A DNA stretch of 64,000 bases, taken from assembly GCA_947259985.1 (NCBI GenBank), contig CAMYOJ010000001.1, positions 62,001-126,000 of the forward strand, given 5' to 3'. A program made the position numbers and the translations under genes. This DNA is from an uncultured Woeseiaceae bacterium (GTDB lineage Bacteria; Pseudomonadota; Gammaproteobacteria; Steroidobacterales; Woeseiaceae). The notes under the pieces were generated by a model. It searched no databases, was not told the DNA's origin, and worked only from the letters and a program-made list of their open reading frames with translations. Positions 56,529 through 64,000 of this stretch are shown piece by piece; position 1 is the stretch's first letter; each line of letters starts with the position of its first letter.

Positions 56529-57148
56529 CACAGGTCCTCCGAAGAATACTCGGATGTAATTACGCTATAGATCTGCAGCGAGCAGGACGCCGCCAGGTTG
56601 TTTCCAGCGACCAGCCCTGTACTCATGTCCGCTTGCCAGGAAAGATCGCATTCGTCGACCTTGATGAGACCGGGTGCCTGCTGCTGCAATTCGTCGAAGA
56701 ATCGCAGCAAGTCACCTTCATGGTTCAGACCGAGCTGCAGCTGTGCCCGACTGACGCGAATTTGCATGTCATTCGAATTTCGACCCGACTTTACCGGCGG
56801 GTCGACCTCGAGCTGCGGTTCAATCGAGTAGCTGACACGAGGCAGCGCCAATGCCTCCGTCGTCGTCCTCAGTGTCTCTATCCAATCCAGACGACTCTCA
56901 GGACCGACAAATCCTGATTCCTTGAAGCGATCGTAGCGCCTTTGATAGCGCTCGACCATGCGCTGCTCTGCTATGAGCTGATCAAAGTCATTGCGCACCG
57001 TCCTGTAGCTGGCACTGTAACTGGAAAGCTGCTGCTGCTGCTCTGAGTGCACCCACATCACGACTACGAGAGCGACCAGTGCGATGGCGGCACTCAGCAA
57101 CGGGCGCATGGTGTTGCGAAGAATGAATGGCCAGTCGAGCGACTTCAC
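56528..57148 (-). CDS. PilO/GspM/MshJ-like inner-membrane protein (206 aa)
   Basis: MKSLDWPFILRNTMRPLLSA leads to one membrane segment (residues about 17-34). A coiled coil follows (QQQQLSSYSASYRTVRNDFD, then ERYQRRYDRF), and then a ferredoxin-like periplasmic domain, the plan of PilO, GspM and MshJ. The ATG overlaps the stop of the GspL-like gene by 1 bp. It would dimerise with the preceding protein to form the alignment complex. Confidence 0.75.
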   Translation of the reverse strand: MKSLDWPFILRNTMRPLLSAAIALVALVVVMWVHSEQQQQLSSYSASYRTVRNDFDQLIAEQRMVERYQRRYDRFKESGFVGPESRLDWIETLRTTTEALALPRVSYSIEPQLEVDPPVKSGRNSNDMQIRVSRAQLQLGLNHEGDLLRFFDELQQQAPGLIKVDECDLSWQADMSTGLVAGNNLAASCSLQIYSVITSEYSSEDL

Positions 57149-58716
57149 TATCCCTCTCCCATGCCGGCAGCATCGGCGACGTTGTATGTCGCTCGAATTC
57201 TGAAGCGCGCGAACTCGGGTCTGTCGGTGCCAATTTCTCCAGACACAGACGCCGCTGGATTCGCATTCAATGGATACTGTTCAGTGGCCGCCTCGCTAAA
57301 AAAAGTTTGTGATTCCAGGTCGCTCGTGAGCTGGTCGATCCGGGCAAAGGCTTTGCGCATATCCCCATCGAAGGACGTAATATCCGCGGTCAGAATGGCG
57401 TCGACCTGTTCGACTTCCGGAACGCTGACCTTGGTCGGCCGATTGCCGCGCCGATTCGGCTTCTTGCTACCGGCCGCCGGCAAATTAGCCTGCCATGTCA
57501 GCTCGCGAACCTGGATTTCAGGATACTTGCCCAGTACGGCACCGAGCTGATTCATGACCCAGGGCACCGGCAAGCGATTCAAAAGAATATGGTCGCCCGT
57601 ATCGACCGCGAGCTTCATCTCATGCGAGCCCGCAAGTATGGGGCCAAACTTGTCATTTTCTGCACGATAGGTTTCGGTGAGTTGCTGCACCTGAGCGCGT
57701 ATCCGGGCAACATCGTCTCGCAAAACCGCTGCTTCGTTAAGGAAATAGGCCGCGAGCATTGAGCACACGACCGCAACAACAGTCGCGCCTCCCATGATCG
57801 CGTACCTCATTGACCGCATTGTCCAGAAGCGATTTTCACCTGAGGTTGCGTAACTGCATTTCGGGCGCCGTTTCAGAATCTCCGATAGATAAACAATTTC
57901 GAATTGACCCTTGTTACGACGGGTCTCGCCGAGCAGTTTGCCTGAAGCATCTTCGGGAGCGATAAAGGAAAACTGTGTCGACAATTCTCCTTCCCCGAGT
58001 TTACTGATACGGTTCGCCATCTCACTGTCCGCAACCACGCGAACCTCGAGAATCTCCATGCTGCTTAGTATGCGCAGACGTTCCAGGTAGCGACGGCTCC
58101 TTTGTGCTTCAGTAACGATGAACTGCGCGTAGCCCTCCTGATCAAGGCCCGGCGATTGCGACAAGCGTGCACTCATCAAGTGTCCGCCTTTCATGAATAT
58201 CTGTCTTAGCTTCGTGTCCTGATGCGACGCAATGAACAAGGTCGGCGCGGTTACGCGGGCCAGCGAACTGATAATCGTGGGCGCCATCAAAGGTACGGAA
58301 TAAATGCCCGACAATGCGACGCGGTGCTTTTCGATCACCTCCAGCCATGGGTCCAGCAACTCGCGATTCGATATCGCACTGTGCAGTACGCTGAACTCGG
58401 CGTCTCCCGGACCCGTCTTTCCCTGAAATTCGGACAAACGATACGGAGTGCGACGGTACTTTCGCTCACTACGTCTCGCAATCAGCGATTTTCTGTCGCG
58501 CGCGTTGAGCTTGGGAATCGTTTCCAGCGCAAATTCTTCCTCGATGACGTCCACAAGCATCGCAGCGGTATGCTCCGGCGTCAGGCTTATGTAGGCATCA
58601 AATTCACGAACGCCGTCTGCACCGGAAAACACGGCGATTCGCTCAGGACCACGGATTCCCGCCGTCCAGATACTCAACGACTCCTGTGTCACGAAGAATA
58701 TGCGCTGCGCAGCCAT
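57148..58716 (-). CDS. GspL / MshI-like (PilM-PilN fused) protein (522 aa)
   Basis: Residues 1 to about 290 look like an actin-like cytoplasmic domain of the PilM/GspL type. A single membrane segment (YAIMGGATVVAVVCSMLAAY) and a coiled coil (AAVLRDDVARIRAQVQQLTE) follow, then a PilN-like periplasmic part. Such a fusion is typical of GspL and MshI. It connects the ATPase to the periplasmic parts. It begins 1 bp after the GspF-like gene and overlaps the MshJ-like gene. Confidence 0.72.
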   Translation of the reverse strand: MAAQRIFFVTQESLSIWTAGIRGPERIAVFSGADGVREFDAYISLTPEHTAAMLVDVIEEEFALETIPKLNARDRKSLIARRSERKYRRTPYRLSEFQGKTGPGDAEFSVLHSAISNRELLDPWLEVIEKHRVALSGIYSVPLMAPTIISSLARVTAPTLFIASHQDTKLRQIFMKGGHLMSARLSQSPGLDQEGYAQFIVTEAQRSRRYLERLRILSSMEILEVRVVADSEMANRISKLGEGELSTQFSFIAPEDASGKLLGETRRNKGQFEIVYLSEILKRRPKCSYATSGENRFWTMRSMRYAIMGGATVVAVVCSMLAAYFLNEAAVLRDDVARIRAQVQQLTETYRAENDKFGPILAGSHEMKLAVDTGDHILLNRLPVPWVMNQLGAVLGKYPEIQVRELTWQANLPAAGSKKPNRRGNRPTKVSVPEVEQVDAILTADITSFDGDMRKAFARIDQLTSDLESQTFFSEAATEQYPLNANPAASVSGEIGTDRPEFARFRIRATYNVADAAGMGEG

Positions 58717-58717
58717 G

Positions 58718-59920
58718 CTAGATCCCGATACTGCTGATCGTGTTATAGATGGGACCGAGGACCGACATCATGATCCAGCCCATGATGCCGCCCAGCACAA
58801 CCGTCATTGCCGGCTCGATCATGGCTTTGAGCCGCTCTATCGCCTCGGTCACCTCGCGATCATAGAAATAGCTGACATTGCCGAGCGCGCTGTCCAGCTT
58901 CCCGGTCGACTCTCCCATACGAACCATTCGGACGACGAGTGGTGGAAACATCTCCGTTGAATCGATGCTCTCGCTCAGTGGCTTGCCGTCGGCAATCACC
59001 GCTGAGATTTGCTGAACGGCTTTGCGAACAACGGCATTGCCGACAATGTCCTCACTGATTCGCAAGGAGGCGAGTACATCAAGTCCGGCGCCGTAACAAA
59101 GCGCGAAGTAACTCGCAAACCGGCTCAGGATGACTTTCTCGATAATCGGCCCTATGACCCACGCCCTTAGCTTCCAGCCGTCCACCCGGTAAGCAAAAGC
59201 CTCGTTGCGCGATGCATGTATTTTCATCGCGAATAGAACGACGCCGGGCAACGGCACGGCCCACCACCAGTGATTGACGAGAAAATTCGAGAACGCAATC
59301 AGTGCCTTCGTGTGGATGGGAAGGTCCTGTTCCATCTCACGGATGAAATCGACCATTTCCGGAACGACGTACAACATCATGAACAGCATGACCAGCACGA
59401 CGACAGCGCCGACGAAAGCGGGATACATGATCACCGTTTTCGCCTTGGACATTAATTCGTCCTGCCACTTGAGCGACTCGGTCAGTTTCGCAAGGACATC
59501 GGGAAGCTCCCCGGTCTCTTCACCGACCGAAACCAGGCTTACAAAGACATCATCAAAGATATCCGGATATTCGGCCATGGCCTGTGACATCGTCTTGCCT
59601 ACTTCGACCGCAGTTATCAGGTTGCCGAGCACTTCCTGAAACGCTGCATTGTCCGAGCTGTCGCGGAGGTCCGAGAGCGCCTCGAGAATAGGTAGCCCCG
59701 CCCGGGTCATCTGTTCCATGTGAAAACAAAAGCCGATTAGCTCTTTGCGGCTGATTCGCGACTTACGCCGCAGGATGCCGGGCTTCTTTTTCACGCAACG
59801 CAGCATCTCGACACCCGACTGCCGGAGCTGTGCCTCGAGCGCATGCTCGCTGCCAGCGTCGAGCATGCCCTCCACCACGACACCGTTGGCATCAATAGCC
59901 CTGTAGCTATAGCTCGGCAT
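58718..59920 (-). CDS. inner-membrane platform protein (GspF/MshG family)
   Basis: This is a 400-aa GspF-domain protein starting MPSYSYRAIDANGVVVEGML. Two copies of the cytoplasmic GspF domain are visible, with conserved GLPILEALSDLRDS and GAGLDVLASLRISEDIVGNA, and three membrane segments. EEAEKLDR-like motifs appear as VGEETGELPDVLAKL and MGESTGKLDSALGNV. It acts with the ATPase to add or remove pilin subunits. It follows the ATPase gene by 4 bp. Confidence 0.92.
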   Translation of the reverse strand: MPSYSYRAIDANGVVVEGMLDAGSEHALEAQLRQSGVEMLRCVKKKPGILRRKSRISRKELIGFCFHMEQMTRAGLPILEALSDLRDSSDNAAFQEVLGNLITAVEVGKTMSQAMAEYPDIFDDVFVSLVSVGEETGELPDVLAKLTESLKWQDELMSKAKTVIMYPAFVGAVVVLVMLFMMLYVVPEMVDFIREMEQDLPIHTKALIAFSNFLVNHWWWAVPLPGVVLFAMKIHASRNEAFAYRVDGWKLRAWVIGPIIEKVILSRFASYFALCYGAGLDVLASLRISEDIVGNAVVRKAVQQISAVIADGKPLSESIDSTEMFPPLVVRMVRMGESTGKLDSALGNVSYFYDREVTEAIERLKAMIEPAMTVVLGGIMGWIMMSVLGPIYNTISSIGI

Positions 59921-59924
59921 GTCG

Positions 59925-61652
59925 CTACTGCACCCTGGCTGTCAGATCAACCACCCTGGATACTTCGGACAGACTCGTGGTACCGGCCAATACGTGCCGA
60001 ACGGCATCCTCTGCGAGATCCTGAAATCCGGATGCAACCGCAGCCTCATGCATTTCCCTGCGTGTCGCGACTCGCGCGATCATTTCGTCGAGTTCGTGAT
60101 TTATCTTTAGCACCTCGACGACACCGAGCCGTCCCTTGTAACCCATGAAATTGCATGACTCACAGGCGCCTTCACGGTAAAGCAGGATCGGTTTGGAGCT
60201 GTTGATTCCCAGCAGCTTTCGCTCGGCCTCGTCGGGCGCGTAAGCCTGTTTACAACTCCTGCATAAACGCCGTACAAGGCGTTGCGCCACAATGCCAATG
60301 ATGTTGCCCGCCATGATCTGCGGCTTGACGCCAATATCGATCAGTCGCGGGACTGCCCCGAGCGCCGAGTTGGTGTGCAGGGTCGTGAATACCTGGTGAC
60401 CCGTCATTGCCGCACGGAACGCCATCTCCGCCGTCTCCTCATCACGTACCTCACCGACGAGAATGATGTCGGGGTCCTGTCGCATCATGGAGCGAATGCC
60501 GTTCGCAAAATCGAGCTTCGCCGCCTCATTCAATGACGTTTGCCTGATCATCGGCATCGGATACTCGACCGGATCCTCCAGGGTCATGATGTTCACTGAC
60601 TCGTCGTTTCGATAATTGAGCATCGAGTACAGGGTGGTCGTCTTGCCACTGCCGGTTGGGCCGGTCACGAGGATGATGCCCTCAGGCCGCGCCATCATGA
60701 CCTGCAGGGTAGTCAGCGTTTCCTTTCTGAGATTGAGTTTCTCGAGCGGCAGGATTCCTTTGCGCCGATCGAGTACGCGCAGCACGAAATTTTCTCCATG
60801 CGTCGTTTGCTGGCAGGCGACACGAAAATCGATTTGACGCCCGGCGAGCGTCAATCCGATACGCCCGTCCTGAGGCGCGCGAGTCTCTGCAATGTTCATC
60901 TTCGCCATGACCTTTAGTCGCACGACCATGCCAGGCCAGTAACTGTTGTGCAGTGACATGACCTGACGCATTACGCCGTCAATCCTGTAGCGCACGCGCA
61001 GAAATCCCGCCTCGGGCTCCAGGTGAATATCGGAAGCGTCGCGCTTTACGGCATCGGCGAGAATCGCATCGACGAGACGAATCAGTGGATGGTTGTACTC
61101 CTCGTTTTCAACGGCGACGTTGAGAGTGTCGATTTCACCGGTGTCGATTTCACGCAGGATTCCCTGGATCGAGAGCTCGTACTGATAAAACTGCTCGATA
61201 GCTACTTCGATCTCCGCTTCACCGGCGACGACCGTCGAAATGCCGACGCCGCTTCCCAGCGTCGCCGCAACCTGGTCAACGGCGACGACGTTGAACGTAT
61301 CGGCCATGGCCAGGGTAAGAATTTTTTCGTTCTTGTCGAAGTTGATCGGTAGCATGCTGTAACGGCGTGCAATATCCTTGGGTACCATCTTGAGTGCGTC
61401 GGGATCCGGAATGACAGTACTGAGGTCGATGCTGTCGTGGCCCAGCGATTCTCCGAGCGTATCGCGCAGCACGCCTTCGCTGATCAATCCAAGATTGACG
61501 AGAATTCGCCCCAGGGGCTGGTCATTACGACTCTGTTCCTTGAGCGCAACCTGCAGCTGATCCTCGCTGATCAACCCCGCGGCAATAAGCCTTTCGCCCA
61601 GTGGCATGCTGGGTTCTGCAGCCGGTATGGCGCGCACTGTCGTCGTTGTCAT
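59925..61652 (-). CDS. pilus/secretion ATPase (GspE/MshE family)
   Basis: This is a 575-aa hexameric ATPase. Two N-terminal MshEN-type modules, the fold known to bind c-di-GMP in MshE (LGERLIAAGLISEDQLQVAL and the following LGRILVNLGLISEGVL), precede the core. Walker A is GPTGSGKTTTLYSML, the Asp box DIHLEPE, and Walker B ILVGEVRDEETAEMAF. A zinc site is formed by CRSC and CESC near the C-terminus. Overlap with the previous gene as ATGA indicates coupling. It powers pseudopilus assembly. Confidence 0.93.
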   Translation of the reverse strand: MTTTTVRAIPAAEPSMPLGERLIAAGLISEDQLQVALKEQSRNDQPLGRILVNLGLISEGVLRDTLGESLGHDSIDLSTVIPDPDALKMVPKDIARRYSMLPINFDKNEKILTLAMADTFNVVAVDQVAATLGSGVGISTVVAGEAEIEVAIEQFYQYELSIQGILREIDTGEIDTLNVAVENEEYNHPLIRLVDAILADAVKRDASDIHLEPEAGFLRVRYRIDGVMRQVMSLHNSYWPGMVVRLKVMAKMNIAETRAPQDGRIGLTLAGRQIDFRVACQQTTHGENFVLRVLDRRKGILPLEKLNLRKETLTTLQVMMARPEGIILVTGPTGSGKTTTLYSMLNYRNDESVNIMTLEDPVEYPMPMIRQTSLNEAAKLDFANGIRSMMRQDPDIILVGEVRDEETAEMAFRAAMTGHQVFTTLHTNSALGAVPRLIDIGVKPQIMAGNIIGIVAQRLVRRLCRSCKQAYAPDEAERKLLGINSSKPILLYREGACESCNFMGYKGRLGVVEVLKINHELDEMIARVATRREMHEAAVASGFQDLAEDAVRHVLAGTTSLSEVSRVVDLTARVQ

Positions 61653-62197
61653 TGCATTTCCCTCTCGTCGAAGGGCTGTTCAATCTCGAGGAACGGAAAA
61701 TTCGGTGCGACTTCTGCCCCGACTTGCGGATCGCCTGGCGCGTTCGCCAGGCGAGCAGATCTGCCGTCGGAATCGATTCCGTTCACGGAGGGACCGACAC
61801 CCAATTGATGAGCGAGCATCCAGAAGGCGCTGACGGCTATTGCGAGCAGGACACAGATGTGCGGCGCGAAGCGCGCCAGCGCTGGCGCTTTCTGTGGCGG
61901 TACAGGGCGCGGTAGCTCGCCTACGATCGTAACTGCGTGGCTGGTATCGATCTCATCGGCCGAAGCGGTTTCTTCGGCCTGGTTCGACTCAGCGGAATTC
62001 TCTTGTTGTTCGGAAGGAAGTTCGAGCGAATTGGTCGTTGCCATCAATTCCAGTTCGCCATCACCGACGACATGCTCATCATTTGCAGTTGCGCCGAATT
62101 CCTGGCTGCTCGCATCGAAACTCCCTGAGTCCGACAATGCAGAATCCGGCTTACTGCCACTCGCTTCTCGAATCGCATCAACAAGTATGCTTTTCAT
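61649..62197 (-). CDS. single-pass membrane protein, GspB/MshN-position (182 aa)
   Basis: The N-terminus MKSILVDAIREASG recalls the short cytoplasmic motif of GspB-type proteins (M-S-x-I-L-D-A-L). A highly acidic Ser/Glu-rich stretch (about residues 18-88) follows. One membrane segment lies at about 113-132 (CVLLAIAVSAFWMLAHQL), then a short periplasmic tail. It lies between the secretin and the ATPase, where GspB or MshN-like proteins occur. No enzymatic domain is seen and no confident family can be given. Confidence 0.6.
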   Translation of the reverse strand: MKSILVDAIREASGSKPDSALSDSGSFDASSQEFGATANDEHVVGDGELELMATTNSLELPSEQQENSAESNQAEETASADEIDTSHAVTIVGELPRPVPPQKAPALARFAPHICVLLAIAVSAFWMLAHQLGVGPSVNGIDSDGRSARLANAPGDPQVGAEVAPNFPFLEIEQPFDEREMQ

Positions 62198-62208
62198 ACT
62201 GTTCCCCG

Positions 62209-63888
62209 TTACCGGTATTCGATGTTGTTGACAGCCCCTGACTCTTCGGCAACATCGTAGTAATCAGACAGCTTCGCGCTTGCCGCAGGCGCGGTCCCTT
62301 TACTGACGATCGTGGGCCGCAGGAAGATCACGAGTTCGGTCTTAACCATCTTGTCGCGCGTGTAAGAGAACAGCTTTCCAAGCTTCGGAATTCTAGACAG
62401 GCCGGGCACGCCGTCTTTCTGACTCTCGTGCTCGTTCTGCATCAGGCCACCCAGGACTACCGTGTGCCCGTCCTTGACCTGCAGGAGAGACTCGATTTCG
62501 CGTACCTGGATCTCGGGTATCAGGTTTTGGAATTCGGCACCGGAAAGAAGCGGCCCCGGATCGACGGCGAACCCGGTGATGCGGCTGATCGTCGGTCGGA
62601 CATTGAGGCTCACGAATCCGGCACTGCTGATCTGCGGTGTCACGCTCAGCACGAGCCCGATGGGCACGGTGTGAACATAACTCGTGAACGTACGCCTCTC
62701 AGGTATGTCAGCCGTAGCATCGCGGATGTCCAGTTCGATCGTGAAGTACACGTTCTCGTTGACGACTTTGAGTAGAGACGTCTGGTTGTTGAGCGCCATG
62801 ATTTTCGGGCTCGACAGTACCTTCGCGTCGCCAAATTGTTGCAGCAACCGCACGGTCGCGGTAAGGCTGCTGCCATCGTCATCGACAGAGTTGAAGTTCA
62901 GCGACACGAACGGCGGCACGCGCAGATCGCCGGCCGTGAGAGCGCCCGTGTACGACAGGCCATTACTGCCAAGACCCTGGTCGGCCGACAGGCGCTGCCA
63001 GTCTACGCCGGCCTGGTAGTTATCGCTGAGCTTGACCTCGACGATCGTCATTTCGATCAGGACCTGTCGCTCCGCATTTTCCATGATCCGGTCGAGAAAC
63101 TCGCGAACGCCCATTTGTTGTTTCTGGTTACCGAAAACCGTCACGATGCCGGACATCTGGTTGACAATGACGGGGTCGTTCTCCTCTGGGGACAGGGACT
63201 GTTCGGCATCACGCTTGCTTCTGACGATCGCTTCGAGACCCAGTTCGAGCGCGCTCCAGAAATCGTTATGCGAGCTGTTTTTGACCGTGGTCTTGGACAC
63301 GTTGCCTTGATCGTCTCCCCGCGAACCCCCATTGTCTTCGCCGACAGTGCCGCCCGACGTTGCGATCTGCGTGGCGACGCCGACCTCAGCCTCCGCCGAT
63401 CGCGAGATGTTGACGTAGTCGACCGCGTAGTTGTGCCAGTAAGGCACGTCGTCCTGGATGACGAGGTTTGAGCCATACAAAGTAAAGCGCAGCCCGGCCT
63501 GCTCCGCGATCCGGCCGAGAATCTCTGGTAACGGCCTGTCGACGGCGTTTAGCGTGACGGTCTTCTCACTGTCCGCCTGCAGGTCGAGGTTGAGGCCAGC
63601 GTCCCTGCCGAGCGAAAACAACAGGTCGACGACCGGTACCTCCTTGACGACCACCGTATAGGTCGGCGCGGGTGGCAGCGGCTTCGGCTCAGGCTCCGGC
63701 GGAGTTTCCCTGGCGACGGGCGCAGGTGGAGGCGCGGCGTCCTCGGTGATGTGACCAGCGGATTGACCAACGGTTCGGGGACCCGCACAGGCAACAAGCA
63801 GGAGGCACGCCGTAGTCAAAAGGGCTGCGCGGCAACACTTATTGGTACAGCTGGTCAGTTTTGTTGAAAGCAACACGGTGCTTGGCAT
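62209..63888 (-). CDS. outer-membrane secretin (MshL/GspD-like)
   Basis: This is a 559-aa secretin. A lipobox-like LLLVACAGPR near residues 30-39 indicates a lipoprotein signal. The exact start (ATG 63888 or a later one) is uncertain because GAGG abuts the ATG. A periplasmic STN/N0 domain (VVDLLFSLGRDAGLNLDLQA onward) and YWHNYAVDYVNISRSAEAE follow. The secretin domain has SLNVRPTISRITGFAVDPGP and QVKDGHTVVLGGLMQNEHES. The N0 plus MshL-like block points to MSHA/pilus-type rather than classical GspD. It is the first gene of the cluster in this window. Confidence 0.93.
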   Translation of the reverse strand: MPSTVLLSTKLTSCTNKCCRAALLTTACLLLVACAGPRTVGQSAGHITEDAAPPPAPVARETPPEPEPKPLPPAPTYTVVVKEVPVVDLLFSLGRDAGLNLDLQADSEKTVTLNAVDRPLPEILGRIAEQAGLRFTLYGSNLVIQDDVPYWHNYAVDYVNISRSAEAEVGVATQIATSGGTVGEDNGGSRGDDQGNVSKTTVKNSSHNDFWSALELGLEAIVRSKRDAEQSLSPEENDPVIVNQMSGIVTVFGNQKQQMGVREFLDRIMENAERQVLIEMTIVEVKLSDNYQAGVDWQRLSADQGLGSNGLSYTGALTAGDLRVPPFVSLNFNSVDDDGSSLTATVRLLQQFGDAKVLSSPKIMALNNQTSLLKVVNENVYFTIELDIRDATADIPERRTFTSYVHTVPIGLVLSVTPQISSAGFVSLNVRPTISRITGFAVDPGPLLSGAEFQNLIPEIQVREIESLLQVKDGHTVVLGGLMQNEHESQKDGVPGLSRIPKLGKLFSYTRDKMVKTELVIFLRPTIVSKGTAPAASAKLSDYYDVAEESGAVNNIEYR

Positions 63889-64000
63889 CCTCGGCGGCCC
63901 TTTCGAATTCGTTACAGGTACCCCCTATTTGTCGTCTGGCAGGCAAAAATCTTTAGTTTCCGTTGCGCGCTGCTAAAGAACGCGACGACCTCGCCGCTAC
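63889..64000 (-). other. upstream region of the secretin operon (window edge)
   Basis: These 112 bp upstream of the secretin start hold no coding frame that I can support. A promoter for the pseudopilus operon is expected here or beyond the window. I could not identify sigma-54 or sigma-70 elements with confidence. Confidence 0.5.

Overview
The window looks like a chromosomal segment of a marine-type gammaproteobacterium with moderately high GC. The evidence is conserved synteny: pyrG, tilS, accA, dnaE, rnhB, lpxB, lpxA, lpxD, skp, bamA, rseP, cdsA, uppS, frr, pyrH, tsf and rpsB run in order on the minus strand, with map-glnD-dapD-yffB divergent from rpsB. A lineage such as Chromatiales or Woeseiales would fit, but the genus cannot be named from sequence alone. 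I saw no rRNA, tRNA, CRISPR array, prophage or intact transposase.

Region 1 (1-19371, minus strand) is the translation, phospholipid, lipid A and outer-membrane biogenesis cluster. It lacks two usual members: no fabZ lies between lpxD and lpxA, and no dxr lies near uppS, cdsA or rseP. Ribosomal protein S2 has an unusual C-terminal extension of about 150 residues rich in Lys, Ala and Glu, with six exact 9-residue repeats. A nested-stem leader precedes rpsB.

Region 2 (19573-38133) carries nitrogen control (glnD), lysine and diaminopimelate synthesis (dapD, dapE) and a complete phosphate regulon (pstSCAB, phoU, a putative porin, phoB, phoR). The pst block sits inside what is elsewhere a dapD-yffB-dapE neighbourhood. 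A 102-bp nested palindrome lies at its edge. Three sites with 11-bp periodicity, read here as Pho boxes, precede pstS, the porin gene and phoB. dsbB, tsaB and a yoaA-type helicase gene follow.

Region 3 (37810-39506) holds small accessory genes (GGCT-like, GNAT, VOC) and repeat-like intergenic DNA.

Region 4 (39628-48355, minus strand) is the least ordinary part. Three secreted DUF11-type proteins are followed by a giant protein of about 1,930-1,989 residues that joins DUF11 modules, an OmpA-like peptidoglycan-binding domain and a long C-terminal region resembling an outer-membrane beta-barrel. Strong perfect hairpins separate these genes, as expected if subunit ratios are set by RNA processing. 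I regard this as the best candidate for an undescribed envelope system.

Region 5 (48608-52806) is a regulatory module. A membrane-anchored PAS-GAF sigma-54 activator is divergent from a degenerate receiver gene plus an HDOD gene. The latter pair has a near-perfect sigma-54 promoter with three upstream repeats that look like activator sites.

Region 6 (52888-63888, minus strand) is an MSHA-like or type II secretion-like pseudopilus cluster: secretin, GspB-like protein, ATPase, inner-membrane platform, GspL/MshI-like, MshJ-like and MshK-like proteins, and three pseudopilin-like proteins. Two of these carry long Gly-Asn repeats. How regions 4, 5 and 6 interact is inference from adjacency.
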